Below, piece by piece: positions 21,326 to 29,046 of a stretch of DNA of 64,000 nucleotides. A model generated the notes under the pieces. It was not told the origin of the DNA. It made no database searches and was given only the letters and a program-made list of their open reading frames with translations. The translations under genes and the position numbers were made by a program. Each line of letters opens with the position of its first letter. Positions within the stretch are counted from its first letter, which is position 1. Location of the stretch: positions 76,431 through 140,430 of the forward strand of contig NZ_JBHYDX010000011.1 in NCBI RefSeq assembly GCF_051860505.1, written 5' to 3'. The stretch comes from Pannonibacter sp051860505. GTDB taxonomy: Bacteria > Pseudomonadota > Alphaproteobacteria > Rhizobiales > Stappiaceae.

Positions 21326-21353
21326 TTGTGCACGTGCGAAGAAAGGTTATATA
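21326..21353 (+). promoter_or_regulatory. candidate promoter of the 38-residue small ORF
   Basis: TTGTGC (21326-21331), a 16-bp spacer and TATATA (21348-21353) give a reasonable sigma-70-like promoter. The -35 element sits inside the left arm of a 9-bp perfect inverted repeat, GGATTGTGC at 21323-21331 and GCACAATCC at 21388-21396, which could be an operator pair. Confidence 0.4.
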
Positions 21354-21434
21354 TCGCGCATTCCGATCAAAAAGCGGGCAGCGACTTGCACAATCCCTGC
21401 GCAAGGCTCTCGCCGGAAACCAAAAGAGTTCAAA

Positions 21435-21551
21435 ATGTTTACCGCTCTGTTCACGCGCCGTCGTCGCACTCGCCGCTTCGCATGGAAGCCGGAGATTGAC
21501 CTGAGCAATCCGCGCATCCGTGCCACCCTGTCGACCTTCAGCGCCAACTAA
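21435..21551 (+). CDS. 38-residue Arg-rich small protein, unknown
   Basis: ATG at 21435, preceded by AAGAG 8-9 nt upstream, opens a 38-codon frame. The peptide begins MFTALFTRRRRTRRFAW, very basic near the N-terminus, then a more acidic stretch PEIDLSNPRIRATL. It lies between a candidate promoter and a clear intrinsic terminator, so the unit looks like an independent gene. I recognise no family. It could instead be an sRNA with a short reading frame by chance. Confidence 0.5.
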   Translation: MFTALFTRRRRTRRFAWKPEIDLSNPRIRATLSTFSAN

Positions 21552-21575
21552 GGCTGCGAAGCACCGATAAAAAAG

Positions 21576-21603
21576 ACGTCCGGCCTCCCCCGGGCGTTTT
21601 TTT
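21576..21603 (+). terminator. intrinsic terminator after the 38-residue ORF
   Basis: Stem ACGTCCGG (21576-21583) pairs with CCGGGCGT (21590-21597, one T-G wobble) around a 6-nt loop, followed by a run of seven T. A matching A-run on the left makes it potentially bidirectional. Confidence 0.85.
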
Positions 21604-21663
21604 ATAACCGCAGGAACCGGCTTTTCGCTTGACCGGCAGCTAATGGCAGCGAACATGCGGCCC

Positions 21664-22575
21664 ATGTTTCGACTGGCACATTTCTCCGATCCGCATCTCG
21701 GGCCCCTGCCCGACCCGAGCCTGTGGCAGCTCGCCTCCAAGCGCGTGCTCGGCTTCGTCAACTGGCGCCGCAACCGGTTGCGCGCCATGGGCGGCGATAC
21801 GCTCGCCCGGCTGCTCGACGACATGGAGGCAGCCGAACCCGACCACATCGCCCTGACCGGCGACCTCGTCAACATCGCCCTGCCGGCCGAAATCAGCGCG
21901 GCCCGTGACTGGCTCACCGCCGTCGCGGCGCCGGATCGGTTGTCCGTGGTGCCCGGCAATCACGACGCCTATGTGCCCGGCGCACTCCGCAGCGCGATGC
22001 AGGCCTGGCACGCCTACATGACCGGCGACGACAGCGCCATGACACAGCATGGCGCGGCGCACTTCCCCTATGTCCGGCGGCGCGGACCGGTCGCCATCAT
22101 CGGCGTCTCCACCGCCAAGGCCACCGCGCCCGGCTTTGCCTCCGGTCGGGTTGGCGTGCGCCAGACCCGGCGGCTGATGCAGATGCTGGAGAACCTGGGG
22201 AAGGAGCAGGTGTTCCGGGTGGTGCTGATCCACCACCCGCCCTTCAAGGGCGCGACAAGCTGGTACAAACGGCTGGAAGATGCCTCCCGCGTGCGCGCCG
22301 CCATCAAGCGCTCAGGCGCCGAACTCGTGCTGCATGGCCACACCCATATCGACAGCCGGACGGTGATCGAGGGGCCGCACGGGCCAGTGCCGGTGATCGG
22401 CGTTCCATCCGCCAGCCAGAGCCCCGGCGGGCACAAACCCGGCGCCCGCTACAACCTGTTCGATATTGCGCGCAAAGACACCGGATGGACCTGCCATCTC
22501 GAAGAGCGCGGGTTTGCTGAAATTGGTGGCGGGATTGACGTGATTGACCGGCTGGACCTGACGATCCCCGGCTAG
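21664..22575 (+). CDS. metallophosphoesterase
   Basis: A 303-residue calcineurin-type phosphoesterase. Metal-binding blocks are in order: SDPHLG (D9, H11), TGDLVN, PGNHDAY, and HGHTHID near 230. The substrate is not predictable; homologues include cyclic-nucleotide and nucleotide phosphodiesterases. In-frame ATGs at 21643 and 21655 precede the chosen one, none with a good ribosome binding site; 21664 places the first beta-strand (MFRLAHFSD) at the very start, as usual. Confidence 0.88.
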   Translation: MFRLAHFSDPHLGPLPDPSLWQLASKRVLGFVNWRRNRLRAMGGDTLARLLDDMEAAEPDHIALTGDLVNIALPAEISAARDWLTAVAAPDRLSVVPGNHDAYVPGALRSAMQAWHAYMTGDDSAMTQHGAAHFPYVRRRGPVAIIGVSTAKATAPGFASGRVGVRQTRRLMQMLENLGKEQVFRVVLIHHPPFKGATSWYKRLEDASRVRAAIKRSGAELVLHGHTHIDSRTVIEGPHGPVPVIGVPSASQSPGGHKPGARYNLFDIARKDTGWTCHLEERGFAEIGGGIDVIDRLDLTIPG

Positions 22576-22594
22576 CCGCCCGACTTGGCCAGGC

Positions 22595-23191
22595 TCAGCC
22601 CATCGGGTTGGCGAACCAGGCATAGGCGATGAGGCCGATCATGCCGGCAAGGATGCCGCCGAGAAAGGAGACAAGCACCGGACCCCAGATCACGCCACCG
22701 CGCGCCGTACCGGAAGGCTGACCGTTGATGGCCGCCTTCATGCGCTTGTCGAGCCAGTCGCCTTCAAGGGCTCGCTCGCGCTCGATGATGCGCTCGGCGA
22801 TATATTCCGTGACGCAGTCGGCCATGTCATCGAGGTCAGCGGTTTCCAGGATGACGACGCGGCCCAGTCTTGTGTCTTTGAGGAAGCGGTAGGTGCGCCG
22901 GTCCCCGGCCACGGCGATATGGCTGGTCATGTCGATCCACAGGCGCGGTGTCGTGCCCGGAACGATCTGGAACGAGAACTGATCGTCGTTCTCCGGCACT
23001 TCCTTGAACACATCGGTAAGCTCGTCGGCGAGCATCTCCAGCCGCGTGCGTTCGGTCTCCTGCAGCTCGATCACCACATCCGCCCGTTCGGCCTCGCCAA
23101 GGCGGACTTTGCGGATTGCATCGCGCAGGTTGCGCACCTTTGCGTGGGGCACGACATTCGTCGGTGAACCGCTGGTCTGTTCGTTGGCCAT
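22595..23191 (-). CDS. tail-anchored protein of unknown function
   Basis: A 198-residue protein. Residues 1-150 are soluble and charged, with an alpha/beta look (RLEMLADELTDVFKEVPEND, LWIDMTSHIAVAGDRRTY). A single TM (about 168-192) lies at the very C-terminus with a four-residue tail, so it should be tail-anchored with its bulk in the cytoplasm. I do not recognise the family, though it looks conserved rather than random. A CtrA-like box lies 31-46 bp upstream of the start. It is convergent with the metallophosphoesterase. Confidence 0.75.
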   Translation of the reverse strand: MANEQTSGSPTNVVPHAKVRNLRDAIRKVRLGEAERADVVIELQETERTRLEMLADELTDVFKEVPENDDQFSFQIVPGTTPRLWIDMTSHIAVAGDRRTYRFLKDTRLGRVVILETADLDDMADCVTEYIAERIIERERALEGDWLDKRMKAAINGQPSGTARGGVIWGPVLVSFLGGILAGMIGLIAYAWFANPMG

Positions 23192-23221
23192 GGTGATTCC
23201 AGGTTGAGGACATCGCTTTTG

Positions 23222-23237
23222 TTAAGCGGACTTTTAC
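23222..23237 (-). promoter_or_regulatory. CtrA-like box, one mismatch
   Basis: On the plus strand TTAA-GCGGACT-TTTA, i.e. TTAA-N7-TTAA with one mismatch, 31-46 bp upstream of the tail-anchored protein gene. The 172-bp gap up to 23363 also has several TTAA half-sites with N6 spacing (23309-23334), which do not fit CtrA spacing. Confidence 0.35.
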
Positions 23238-23363
23238 CCAATTGCGCGGCAGTTAAAACCGCACTGACCGGCCCCCCGGCACTCGTCCACCGGCAATGTC
23301 GGCAGGTTGGTTAACTCTTCTTAAGACATTTTAACCGTTACCGCCAGCGCCCTGCCCGGTTGA

Positions 23364-23978
23364 TCACCGATCCGGCCGGATGATCGGCAGATGCGGGCCG
23401 ACGCTGTCCGGCAACAGGCCGGAAAGGCGCGGGTCATCGATGACTTCCAGCGCGCGCCGGTAAGGCGTGAACCCGCTGGCACAATAGAAGCCGAGCGCCG
23501 CAGGGCTGTCACCCGTGCAGGTGTGAACATAGAAGCGCCGCGTTTCAGGCCGGGCCCAGGCCATGTCCAGCCCGGCTTCCATCAGCCAACGGCCCAGGCC
23601 GCGCCCGGTTTCCTGCGGCACCAGGCCGAAGAAGGCCAGTTCCACATTGGCCGGATCGGCATAATCCAGTTCAAGCAGCCCGACGGGGCGGCCATCCGAA
23701 ACGGCAACGTGGATGGTGCGGGTCTCTTGCGCCAGGATCGCGGCAAGCCGGTCGCGCGGCATCAGAAGACGGGAGAACCAGAGCCATTCGTCGCCGATGG
23801 CACGGAACAACGGCAGGTAGGTATCCGGATCCGGCTGTTCCCAACGGGTCAGCGTGACGCCCTCGGGCACGCGCGAAAGCCGCGGGGCTGGCCGGGCGAA
23901 CATCTCGAGATAGGTGACGACAAAGGCGATCTTGCCGGCTGGAAGATCGGTGTATCCATTCAGATTGAGGGGGGTCAT
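23364..23978 (-). CDS. GNAT family N-acetyltransferase
   Basis: A 204-residue acetyltransferase-like protein. The acetyl-CoA loop is PQETGRGLGRWLME (motif A) followed by FYVHTCTGDSPAALGFYCASGF, the usual motif B region. ATG 23978 has AGGA 7 nt upstream and was preferred over an open extension to 24029. The substrate is unknown. It is divergent from the 92-residue gene, the gap containing a perfect CtrA box. Confidence 0.88.
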   Translation of the reverse strand: MTPLNLNGYTDLPAGKIAFVVTYLEMFARPAPRLSRVPEGVTLTRWEQPDPDTYLPLFRAIGDEWLWFSRLLMPRDRLAAILAQETRTIHVAVSDGRPVGLLELDYADPANVELAFFGLVPQETGRGLGRWLMEAGLDMAWARPETRRFYVHTCTGDSPAALGFYCASGFTPYRRALEVIDDPRLSGLLPDSVGPHLPIIRPDR

Positions 23979-24065
23979 GGAAGGTCCTGGGGGCGGGATG
24001 AGTGATGTCCGCTTAGCATCCACTGCCAACGACCGACAACCGGCATTTGACGCAGATTGCCGACG

Positions 24066-24082
24066 TTAACCCCCTGTTAACC
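24066..24082. promoter_or_regulatory. perfect CtrA box
   Basis: TTAACCCCCTGTTAACC is an exact TTAA-N7-TTAA(C) CtrA site. It ends 22 bp before the ATG of the 92-residue gene and lies 88 bp upstream of the GNAT start. In alphaproteobacteria CtrA sites of this form control motility and cell-cycle genes. Confidence 0.7.
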
Positions 24083-24103
24083 ATATGCGCCCAGCATGAA
24101 GCC

Positions 24104-24382
24104 ATGGCAAAGATCGGAAACAATTTCGGTAAAAGATACGGTGGCAGGTCCGGCAACAAGTTCGGGCAGCAGAAAGAACGCGTGTCGCTGAAAGACTACA
24201 ACGACGCATGGGCGGCAGTCCGCAGGAAGTCGATCGAGAAGACGAAGGCCCTGTCGCAGGAAATCCAGAACACGATCTATCAGACGACGGTCACCGTCGG
24301 CCAGCAACAGACCTATAATGCGTTCCAGGGCAACAATGTCAGCACCGCCTCGGCGCTGTCCCGCCTGAATATCCTAGTCTGA
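24104..24382 (+). CDS. 92-residue protein of unknown function, CtrA box in front
   Basis: The product begins MAKIGNNFGKRYGGRSGNKF, a Gly/Asn/Lys/Arg-rich low-complexity start. An amphipathic middle follows (KDYNDAWAAVRRKSIEKTKA), then a Gln/Thr/Asn/Ser-rich tail (TTVTVGQQQTYNAFQGNNVS) ending LSRLNILV. There is no signal peptide or TM. I do not recognise it. The tail composition recalls export-competent flagellar or rod-type proteins but this is only a resemblance. ATG 24104 has no good ribosome binding site and the CtrA box is very close, so the mRNA might be leaderless. It is convergent with flhA. Confidence 0.65.
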   Translation: MAKIGNNFGKRYGGRSGNKFGQQKERVSLKDYNDAWAAVRRKSIEKTKALSQEIQNTIYQTTVTVGQQQTYNAFQGNNVSTASALSRLNILV

Positions 24383-24416
24383 CACGGCGGCCTGAGCCGC
24401 GCAACTCACCCAATCC

Positions 24417-26570
24417 TCAGATTGATCCGATCGTCTTCAGCTTGACGCGCGGATGCACCTCGTTCTGGCTCATCACGGTCGTGTGGGCGCGGAAGCGTTC
24501 GACAATCGAGCGGACGAAGGGTCGGGTTTGCGGCGAGGTCAGAAGCACCGGCACTTCGCCCTGCTGTGCCGCCTTCTCGAAGGCATCGCGCACGAGCGTG
24601 ACGAATTCCTGCAGTTTCGACGGCTGCATCGCCAGTTGGCGGTCGTCCCCTTCCCCGACAATCGCCTCGATGAAGGACTGTTCCCAGCGCGGGCTGAGGG
24701 AGACAAGCGGCAGATAGCCGCCCGGCGACATGTTCGCGGCACAGATCTGGCGAGCCAGACGCGTGCGCACATGTTCGGCAATGGTGTTGGTGTTGCGGGT
24801 AAAGCCGGCAGCCTCTGCGACCCCCTCGAGAATGGTGCCAAGATCGCGGACGGAAATGCGCTCGCCCAGCAAAGTCTGCAGCACACGCTGGATGCCCGAT
24901 ACGGTGATCTGCGACGGAATGAGGTCCTCTACCAACTTGGCCTGTTCCCCTTTCAGCTCTTTCAGCAGCTTCTGCACATCGGCGTAGGTGAGCAGTTCGG
25001 CCACATTGGCCTTGATGGTCTCGGTCAGATGGGTCGACAGGACGGTCGCAGGATCGACAACGGTATAGCCGCGCAGGGACGCATCTTCGCGATAGATCGC
25101 CTCAACCCAGGTGGCTGGCAGGCCGAAGGTCGGCTCGGTGGTGTTGGTGCCCGGGATTTTCACCTGGCCGCCAGCCGGATCCATGACCATGAAGCGGTTG
25201 GGGAACAGCATGCCCTTGCCCGCATCCACTTCCTTGACCTTGATCGTATAGTCGTTGGCGCCAAGCTGGATGTTGTCGAGAATGCGCACCGGCGGCATGA
25301 TGATGCCCATGTCGGCCGCGACCTGCCGGCGCAACGCCTTGATCTGTTCGGTCAGTTGATCCGGCTGGCCGGTCTGCTGGCCATTGATGAGCGGCAACAG
25401 CGCATAGCCAAGCTCGATGCGCAGTTCGTCCATCTTGAGGGCGTCGGTGATCGGTGGCTCGGGGACCGGCTTTGGCGCGCTCTCGACCGCCTTGACCGCC
25501 GCAGCCTGGAAGGCCGTCACCTTCTTCGCGTTGCCTGCCTTGATCGCCAGCCAGCCGGCAAGCGCTGCAAGCCCCAGAAACGGCACCATCGGAATGCCGG
25601 GCAGCATCGCCAAGGCCACCATGACGAAGGACGACATGCCCAGCGCCTTGGGATAGCCGGTGAACTGCGCCACCAGTGCCTTGTCGGCCGAGCCGCTGAC
25701 ACCAGCCTTGGAAACAAGGATGCCGGCGGCGGTGGAGACGATCAGGGCCGGGATCTGCGACACAAGGCCATCACCGACGGTGAGGATCGTGTAATTCTGC
25801 GCCGCTTCGCCGAAGGTGAGACCCATCTGGGCCACCCCGATGACGATGCCGCCGATGACATTGATGAAGGTGATGAGCAGACCGGCGATGGCATCGCCGC
25901 GCACGAATTTCGACGCGCCGTCCATGGCGCCGAAGAAGGTGCTTTCCTCCTCCAGTTCCTTGCGCCGGCGCTTGGCTTCCGTCTCGTCGATGAGGCCGGA
26001 GGACAGGTCAGCGTCGATGGCCATCTGCTTGCCGGGCATGGCGTCGAGGGTGAAGCGCGCAGCGACTTCAGCGATACGTCCGGAACCCTTGGTGATGACG
26101 ATGAAGTTCACGATCACCAGGATGGCGAAGACGATGATGCCGATGACGAAGTTCCCGCCCATGACGAACTGGCCAAAGGACTGGATCACCTGACCGGCAG
26201 CCCCGGTGCCTTCGTGTCCACCGGCCAGGATGAGGCGGGTCGAGGCCAGGTTCAGCGCCAGGCGCAGCATCGTCGAGATCAGCAGGACCGTCGGAAAGGA
26301 CGAGAATTCAAGCGGCTTCTGGATGAACAGGCCGGTCATCAGGATCATCACCGACAGGATGATCGAAATCGCCAGGAAGAAGTCCAGCAGCATCGCCGGC
26401 ATCGGCATGATGAGCATCACGAGGATGACCATGACACCGACGGCAAGGCCGATATCGCCCTTGCGGATGGAATCCAAGAACTCGGCCGCCGACGGCAAGC
26501 CGAAGCTGGGCACTGCCGGCGGACGCGGCGGTGTCGGCGGTGTCGGCTCGTTGGCGGACGTATCGGTCAT
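24417..26570 (-). CDS. flhA: flagellar export gate protein FlhA
   Basis: Inner-membrane gate of the flagellar type III export apparatus. 717 residues, normal length. About eight TM helices lie in the first 350 residues, with the FHIPEP-type cytoplasmic loop region (VITKGSGRIAEVAARFTLDA, MPGKQMAIDADL) conserved. The C-terminal cytoplasmic domain includes LRPFVRSIVERFR-type sequence (RPFVRSIVERFRAHTTVMSQ) and ends in VKLKTIGSI. It is the last gene of the fliF operon, 31 bp after flbD. Confidence 0.97.
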   Translation of the reverse strand: MTDTSANEPTPPTPPRPPAVPSFGLPSAAEFLDSIRKGDIGLAVGVMVILVMLIMPMPAMLLDFFLAISIILSVMILMTGLFIQKPLEFSSFPTVLLISTMLRLALNLASTRLILAGGHEGTGAAGQVIQSFGQFVMGGNFVIGIIVFAILVIVNFIVITKGSGRIAEVAARFTLDAMPGKQMAIDADLSSGLIDETEAKRRRKELEEESTFFGAMDGASKFVRGDAIAGLLITFINVIGGIVIGVAQMGLTFGEAAQNYTILTVGDGLVSQIPALIVSTAAGILVSKAGVSGSADKALVAQFTGYPKALGMSSFVMVALAMLPGIPMVPFLGLAALAGWLAIKAGNAKKVTAFQAAAVKAVESAPKPVPEPPITDALKMDELRIELGYALLPLINGQQTGQPDQLTEQIKALRRQVAADMGIIMPPVRILDNIQLGANDYTIKVKEVDAGKGMLFPNRFMVMDPAGGQVKIPGTNTTEPTFGLPATWVEAIYREDASLRGYTVVDPATVLSTHLTETIKANVAELLTYADVQKLLKELKGEQAKLVEDLIPSQITVSGIQRVLQTLLGERISVRDLGTILEGVAEAAGFTRNTNTIAEHVRTRLARQICAANMSPGGYLPLVSLSPRWEQSFIEAIVGEGDDRQLAMQPSKLQEFVTLVRDAFEKAAQQGEVPVLLTSPQTRPFVRSIVERFRAHTTVMSQNEVHPRVKLKTIGSI

Positions 26571-26601
26571 GGGGTGTCCCTGGCCTGCCCTGGTTCAGTG
26601 A

Positions 26602-27957
26602 TCACGCGCCGCGCGCCTCGCCGGGGCCCGGCACCAGGACGCCTTCGTCCATGTACTGGTTCAGCTTGTTGCGCAGGGTGCGGATCGAAATGCCGAGAAT
26701 CTTGGCGGCATGGGTGCGATTGCCAAGACAATGATCGAGGGTGTCGAGAATGAGATCCTTCTCGACATCGGCCACCGTGCGGCCAACGAGAGAACGCGAG
26801 ACCGCCTCTGCCGTCTCCACGGCCCGTTCCACCGGGCTGCGGGTCACGGTGAGCGGACTGCCGTCCGGCATGCGGATGGCGTCGACGCCAATCTCGGGAC
26901 CGTTGGCGAGCAAGATCGCCCGGTGCATGGTGTTTTCCAGCTCGCGCACATTGCCCGGCCAGGGATTTCCAGTCAGGGCGCGACGCGCATCGGCGCTGAT
27001 CGGCCGGTCCGGAAGGCCATTTGCCTGGGCATAGTGGCGGGCGAAATAGCTGGCCAACTCAAGGACATCCGCCGGCCGATTGCGCAGCGGCGGCAGCTTG
27101 AGATTAACCACATTCAGCCGGAACAGAAGATCCTCGCGGAACGTCCCCTGACGGACGCTGTCGGCAAGATCCCGGTTCGACGTGGCGATGATGCGGATGT
27201 CGACCGGTACAGGACGCGTGCCACCAACCCGGTCGATCACACGCTCCTGAATTGCACGCAGCAGCTTGGCCTGCAGCCGCACGTCCATCTCGGAGATTTC
27301 GTCCAGGAGCAGCGTGCCGCCATCGGCCTCCTCGAACTTGCCGACACGGCGGGCGACAGCCCCGGTAAAGGCGCCCTTCTCATGGCCGAACAGCTCGGAT
27401 TCCAGCAGTTGTTCCGGGATCGCGGCGCAGTTGATGGAAATGAACGGCTTGCCCGAGCGCGAGGACGAGCGGTGGACGTGCCGCGCGATGACTTCCTTGC
27501 CGGTGCCAGATTCGCCGGTGATCAGGATCGAGGCATCGGACGGGGCAACCTGCTCGGCCAGCTTCACCACCGCCGCCATGGCCTCGTCGCGGTAGATGAG
27601 ATCGCCGCGCTCCTGCGCCACAGCTGCAAGCACCGCGGCGATCATCTCCGGATCGGGCGGCAGGGGGATGTATTCCTTGGCTCCGGCGCGAATGGCGGCG
27701 ACAGCCGCGCGGGCGTCGGTCTCCACACCGCAGGCGACGATCGGCACGTGGATGCGCTCATCCGCAAGGCTTGCGAGAAGCGCGGCGATGTCGAGCTTCA
27801 CGTCCACCATCAGCAGATCCGCGCCGCGACCGGACCGCAGCACCTTCAGCGCTCCCTCGGCGTCCTCGGCATGGGTCACCTGGGCACCGCGCTGCATCGC
27901 GATCCTGGAAGCCGTGGTCAGCTGACCACCCAGCGTGCCAACAATCAGCAAGCGCAT
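26602..27957 (-). CDS. flbD: sigma-54 activator FlbD (flagellar regulator)
   Basis: A 451-residue enhancer-binding protein that activates class III/IV flagellar promoters in Caulobacter-type systems. The receiver domain (1-105) keeps D52 but has IVGTLGG where the acidic pocket should be, so it is degenerate. The AAA+ domain has Walker A GESGTGKE (148-155), the sigma-54 contact loop GAFTGA (195-200) and Walker B GGTLLLDE (213-220). A Fis-type HTH (NRTHAAKILGISIRTLRNKL) lies near 415-435. It lies between fliN and flhA, the Caulobacter gene order. A candidate target promoter is present before fliK. Confidence 0.93.
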   Translation of the reverse strand: MRLLIVGTLGGQLTTASRIAMQRGAQVTHAEDAEGALKVLRSGRGADLLMVDVKLDIAALLASLADERIHVPIVACGVETDARAAVAAIRAGAKEYIPLPPDPEMIAAVLAAVAQERGDLIYRDEAMAAVVKLAEQVAPSDASILITGESGTGKEVIARHVHRSSSRSGKPFISINCAAIPEQLLESELFGHEKGAFTGAVARRVGKFEEADGGTLLLDEISEMDVRLQAKLLRAIQERVIDRVGGTRPVPVDIRIIATSNRDLADSVRQGTFREDLLFRLNVVNLKLPPLRNRPADVLELASYFARHYAQANGLPDRPISADARRALTGNPWPGNVRELENTMHRAILLANGPEIGVDAIRMPDGSPLTVTRSPVERAVETAEAVSRSLVGRTVADVEKDLILDTLDHCLGNRTHAAKILGISIRTLRNKLNQYMDEGVLVPGPGEARGA

Positions 27958-27978
27958 CGTCGTCTCCTGCTCGAGCTC

Positions 27979-28320
27979 TTAGCGCTCGGCCTTGATCATT
28001 TCCGTCATGGTCACACCGAGCTTGTCCTCGACGAGCACCACTTCCCCACGCGCCACGAGGCGGTCATTGACATAGATGTCGATGGCCTCGCCGACCTTCC
28101 GGTCCAACTCCAGCACTGTCCCGGAGGCCAGTTTCAGGAGGTCAGACACATGCAGCCTCGAATGGCCCAGCACGGCAGAAATCCGCACCGGAACATCGAA
28201 CACCGCCTCAAGATCGGCCGCCGACTGGGCGGTCCCGGCGTTTTCATCCCGCTCATCGCGGCGCCGGCCTTGCGGCGTGAGTTCATCGAGCTGAATGCCG
28301 CGGTCACTGTCACTGGTCAT
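27979..28320 (-). CDS. fliN: flagellar motor switch protein FliN
   Basis: A 113-residue C-ring subunit that binds CheY-P with FliM. The SpoA domain is complete (VPVRISAVLGHSRLHVSDLL, then VDIYVNDRLVARGEVVLVED-like with IDIYVN). The N-terminal 35 residues are charged and variable. It overlaps the fliH-like gene by 4 bp (ATGA), so they are translated together. Confidence 0.94.
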   Translation of the reverse strand: MTSDSDRGIQLDELTPQGRRRDERDENAGTAQSAADLEAVFDVPVRISAVLGHSRLHVSDLLKLASGTVLELDRKVGEAIDIYVNDRLVARGEVVLVEDKLGVTMTEMIKAER

Positions 28321-29021
28321 GCTTCAGTCTCCCTGGCCCCTGCGACGGCTGCCTGCCGGGTTCGTGCCCGTGCAGCGGCCTTGGCCTCGAAATAGTTGCG
28401 AATGGACAGGTCGACCTGCGCCTCGACCGCCTTGCGGTCACGCATGATGCCGCCATCGGCCCATTCAATCCGGCAATCGCCCCGTGCAATCTCCGGCTCG
28501 CCCAGAAGGACGAGACGTCCGTCAAAACCCTTTTCCCGCACCACGGGGTCAAGCCGCGCCTTCAGCGGCTCCACATCCCGCTCCGCCACCCGGATCACCA
28601 GATGCGGCGCCTGGCGCAGCGGCCCGAGACACTCCGAGACCAGCGCAACGGTTTCACCCAGCGGATTGCGGGCAATCAGATGGGCGCTCAGGCGGCGTGC
28701 AACCAGAAACGCAAGCGTTACCGCGTCCTTTTCCGTCTGCTCGCGCGCCTCGTCGAGTGCCCCCAGCAGGCGCGAGACAACCTGAACCAAATCCCCCACC
28801 TGGTCGGCCAGGCGGCGCTCCTCGCCGGAACGCCCCTCCATCAGGCCGTCGGCATGGCCCTGCCGGCGCGCGTCCTCGCGCGCGGCCACGAGAAGACGCT
28901 CGTGCTCGGCCACGGTTATCATCGGTTCGACAGGCTCCGGCGGCGCCGTTTCCTGGGGCACCTCCGGTACGTTGAAATTCTTGTCGAACAAGAACTTCGA
29001 CGGTTTGCTCAGGCGTGACAT
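28317..29021 (-). CDS. fliH: flagellar assembly protein FliH-like (FlbE)
   Basis: A 234-residue protein in the place of Caulobacter flbE. Its FliH-like features are an N-terminal variable part, a charged helical middle (ERRLADQVGDLVQVVSRLLG) and a C-terminal domain with DCRIEWADGGIMRD, the conserved C-terminal motif of FliH. FliH holds the export ATPase FliI at the base of the export apparatus. It follows fliG by 25 bp and overlaps fliN by 4 bp. Confidence 0.85.
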   Translation of the reverse strand: MSRLSKPSKFLFDKNFNVPEVPQETAPPEPVEPMITVAEHERLLVAAREDARRQGHADGLMEGRSGEERRLADQVGDLVQVVSRLLGALDEAREQTEKDAVTLAFLVARRLSAHLIARNPLGETVALVSECLGPLRQAPHLVIRVAERDVEPLKARLDPVVREKGFDGRLVLLGEPEIARGDCRIEWADGGIMRDRKAVEAQVDLSIRNYFEAKAAARARTRQAAVAGARETEA

Positions 29022-29046
29022 ACGCTGATCCTAAGGTTGCCCGAGA

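Noticed and set aside
23309..23334. Additional CtrA boxes made from TTAA half-sites
   Set aside because: The spacing is N6 instead of N7, which CtrA does not accept; kept only as half-sites.
24453..26753. Open frame of 766 codons antisense to flhA
   Set aside because: Composition is that of an antisense shadow (His, Asp, Arg, Gln-rich) and flhA on the other strand is unmistakable.
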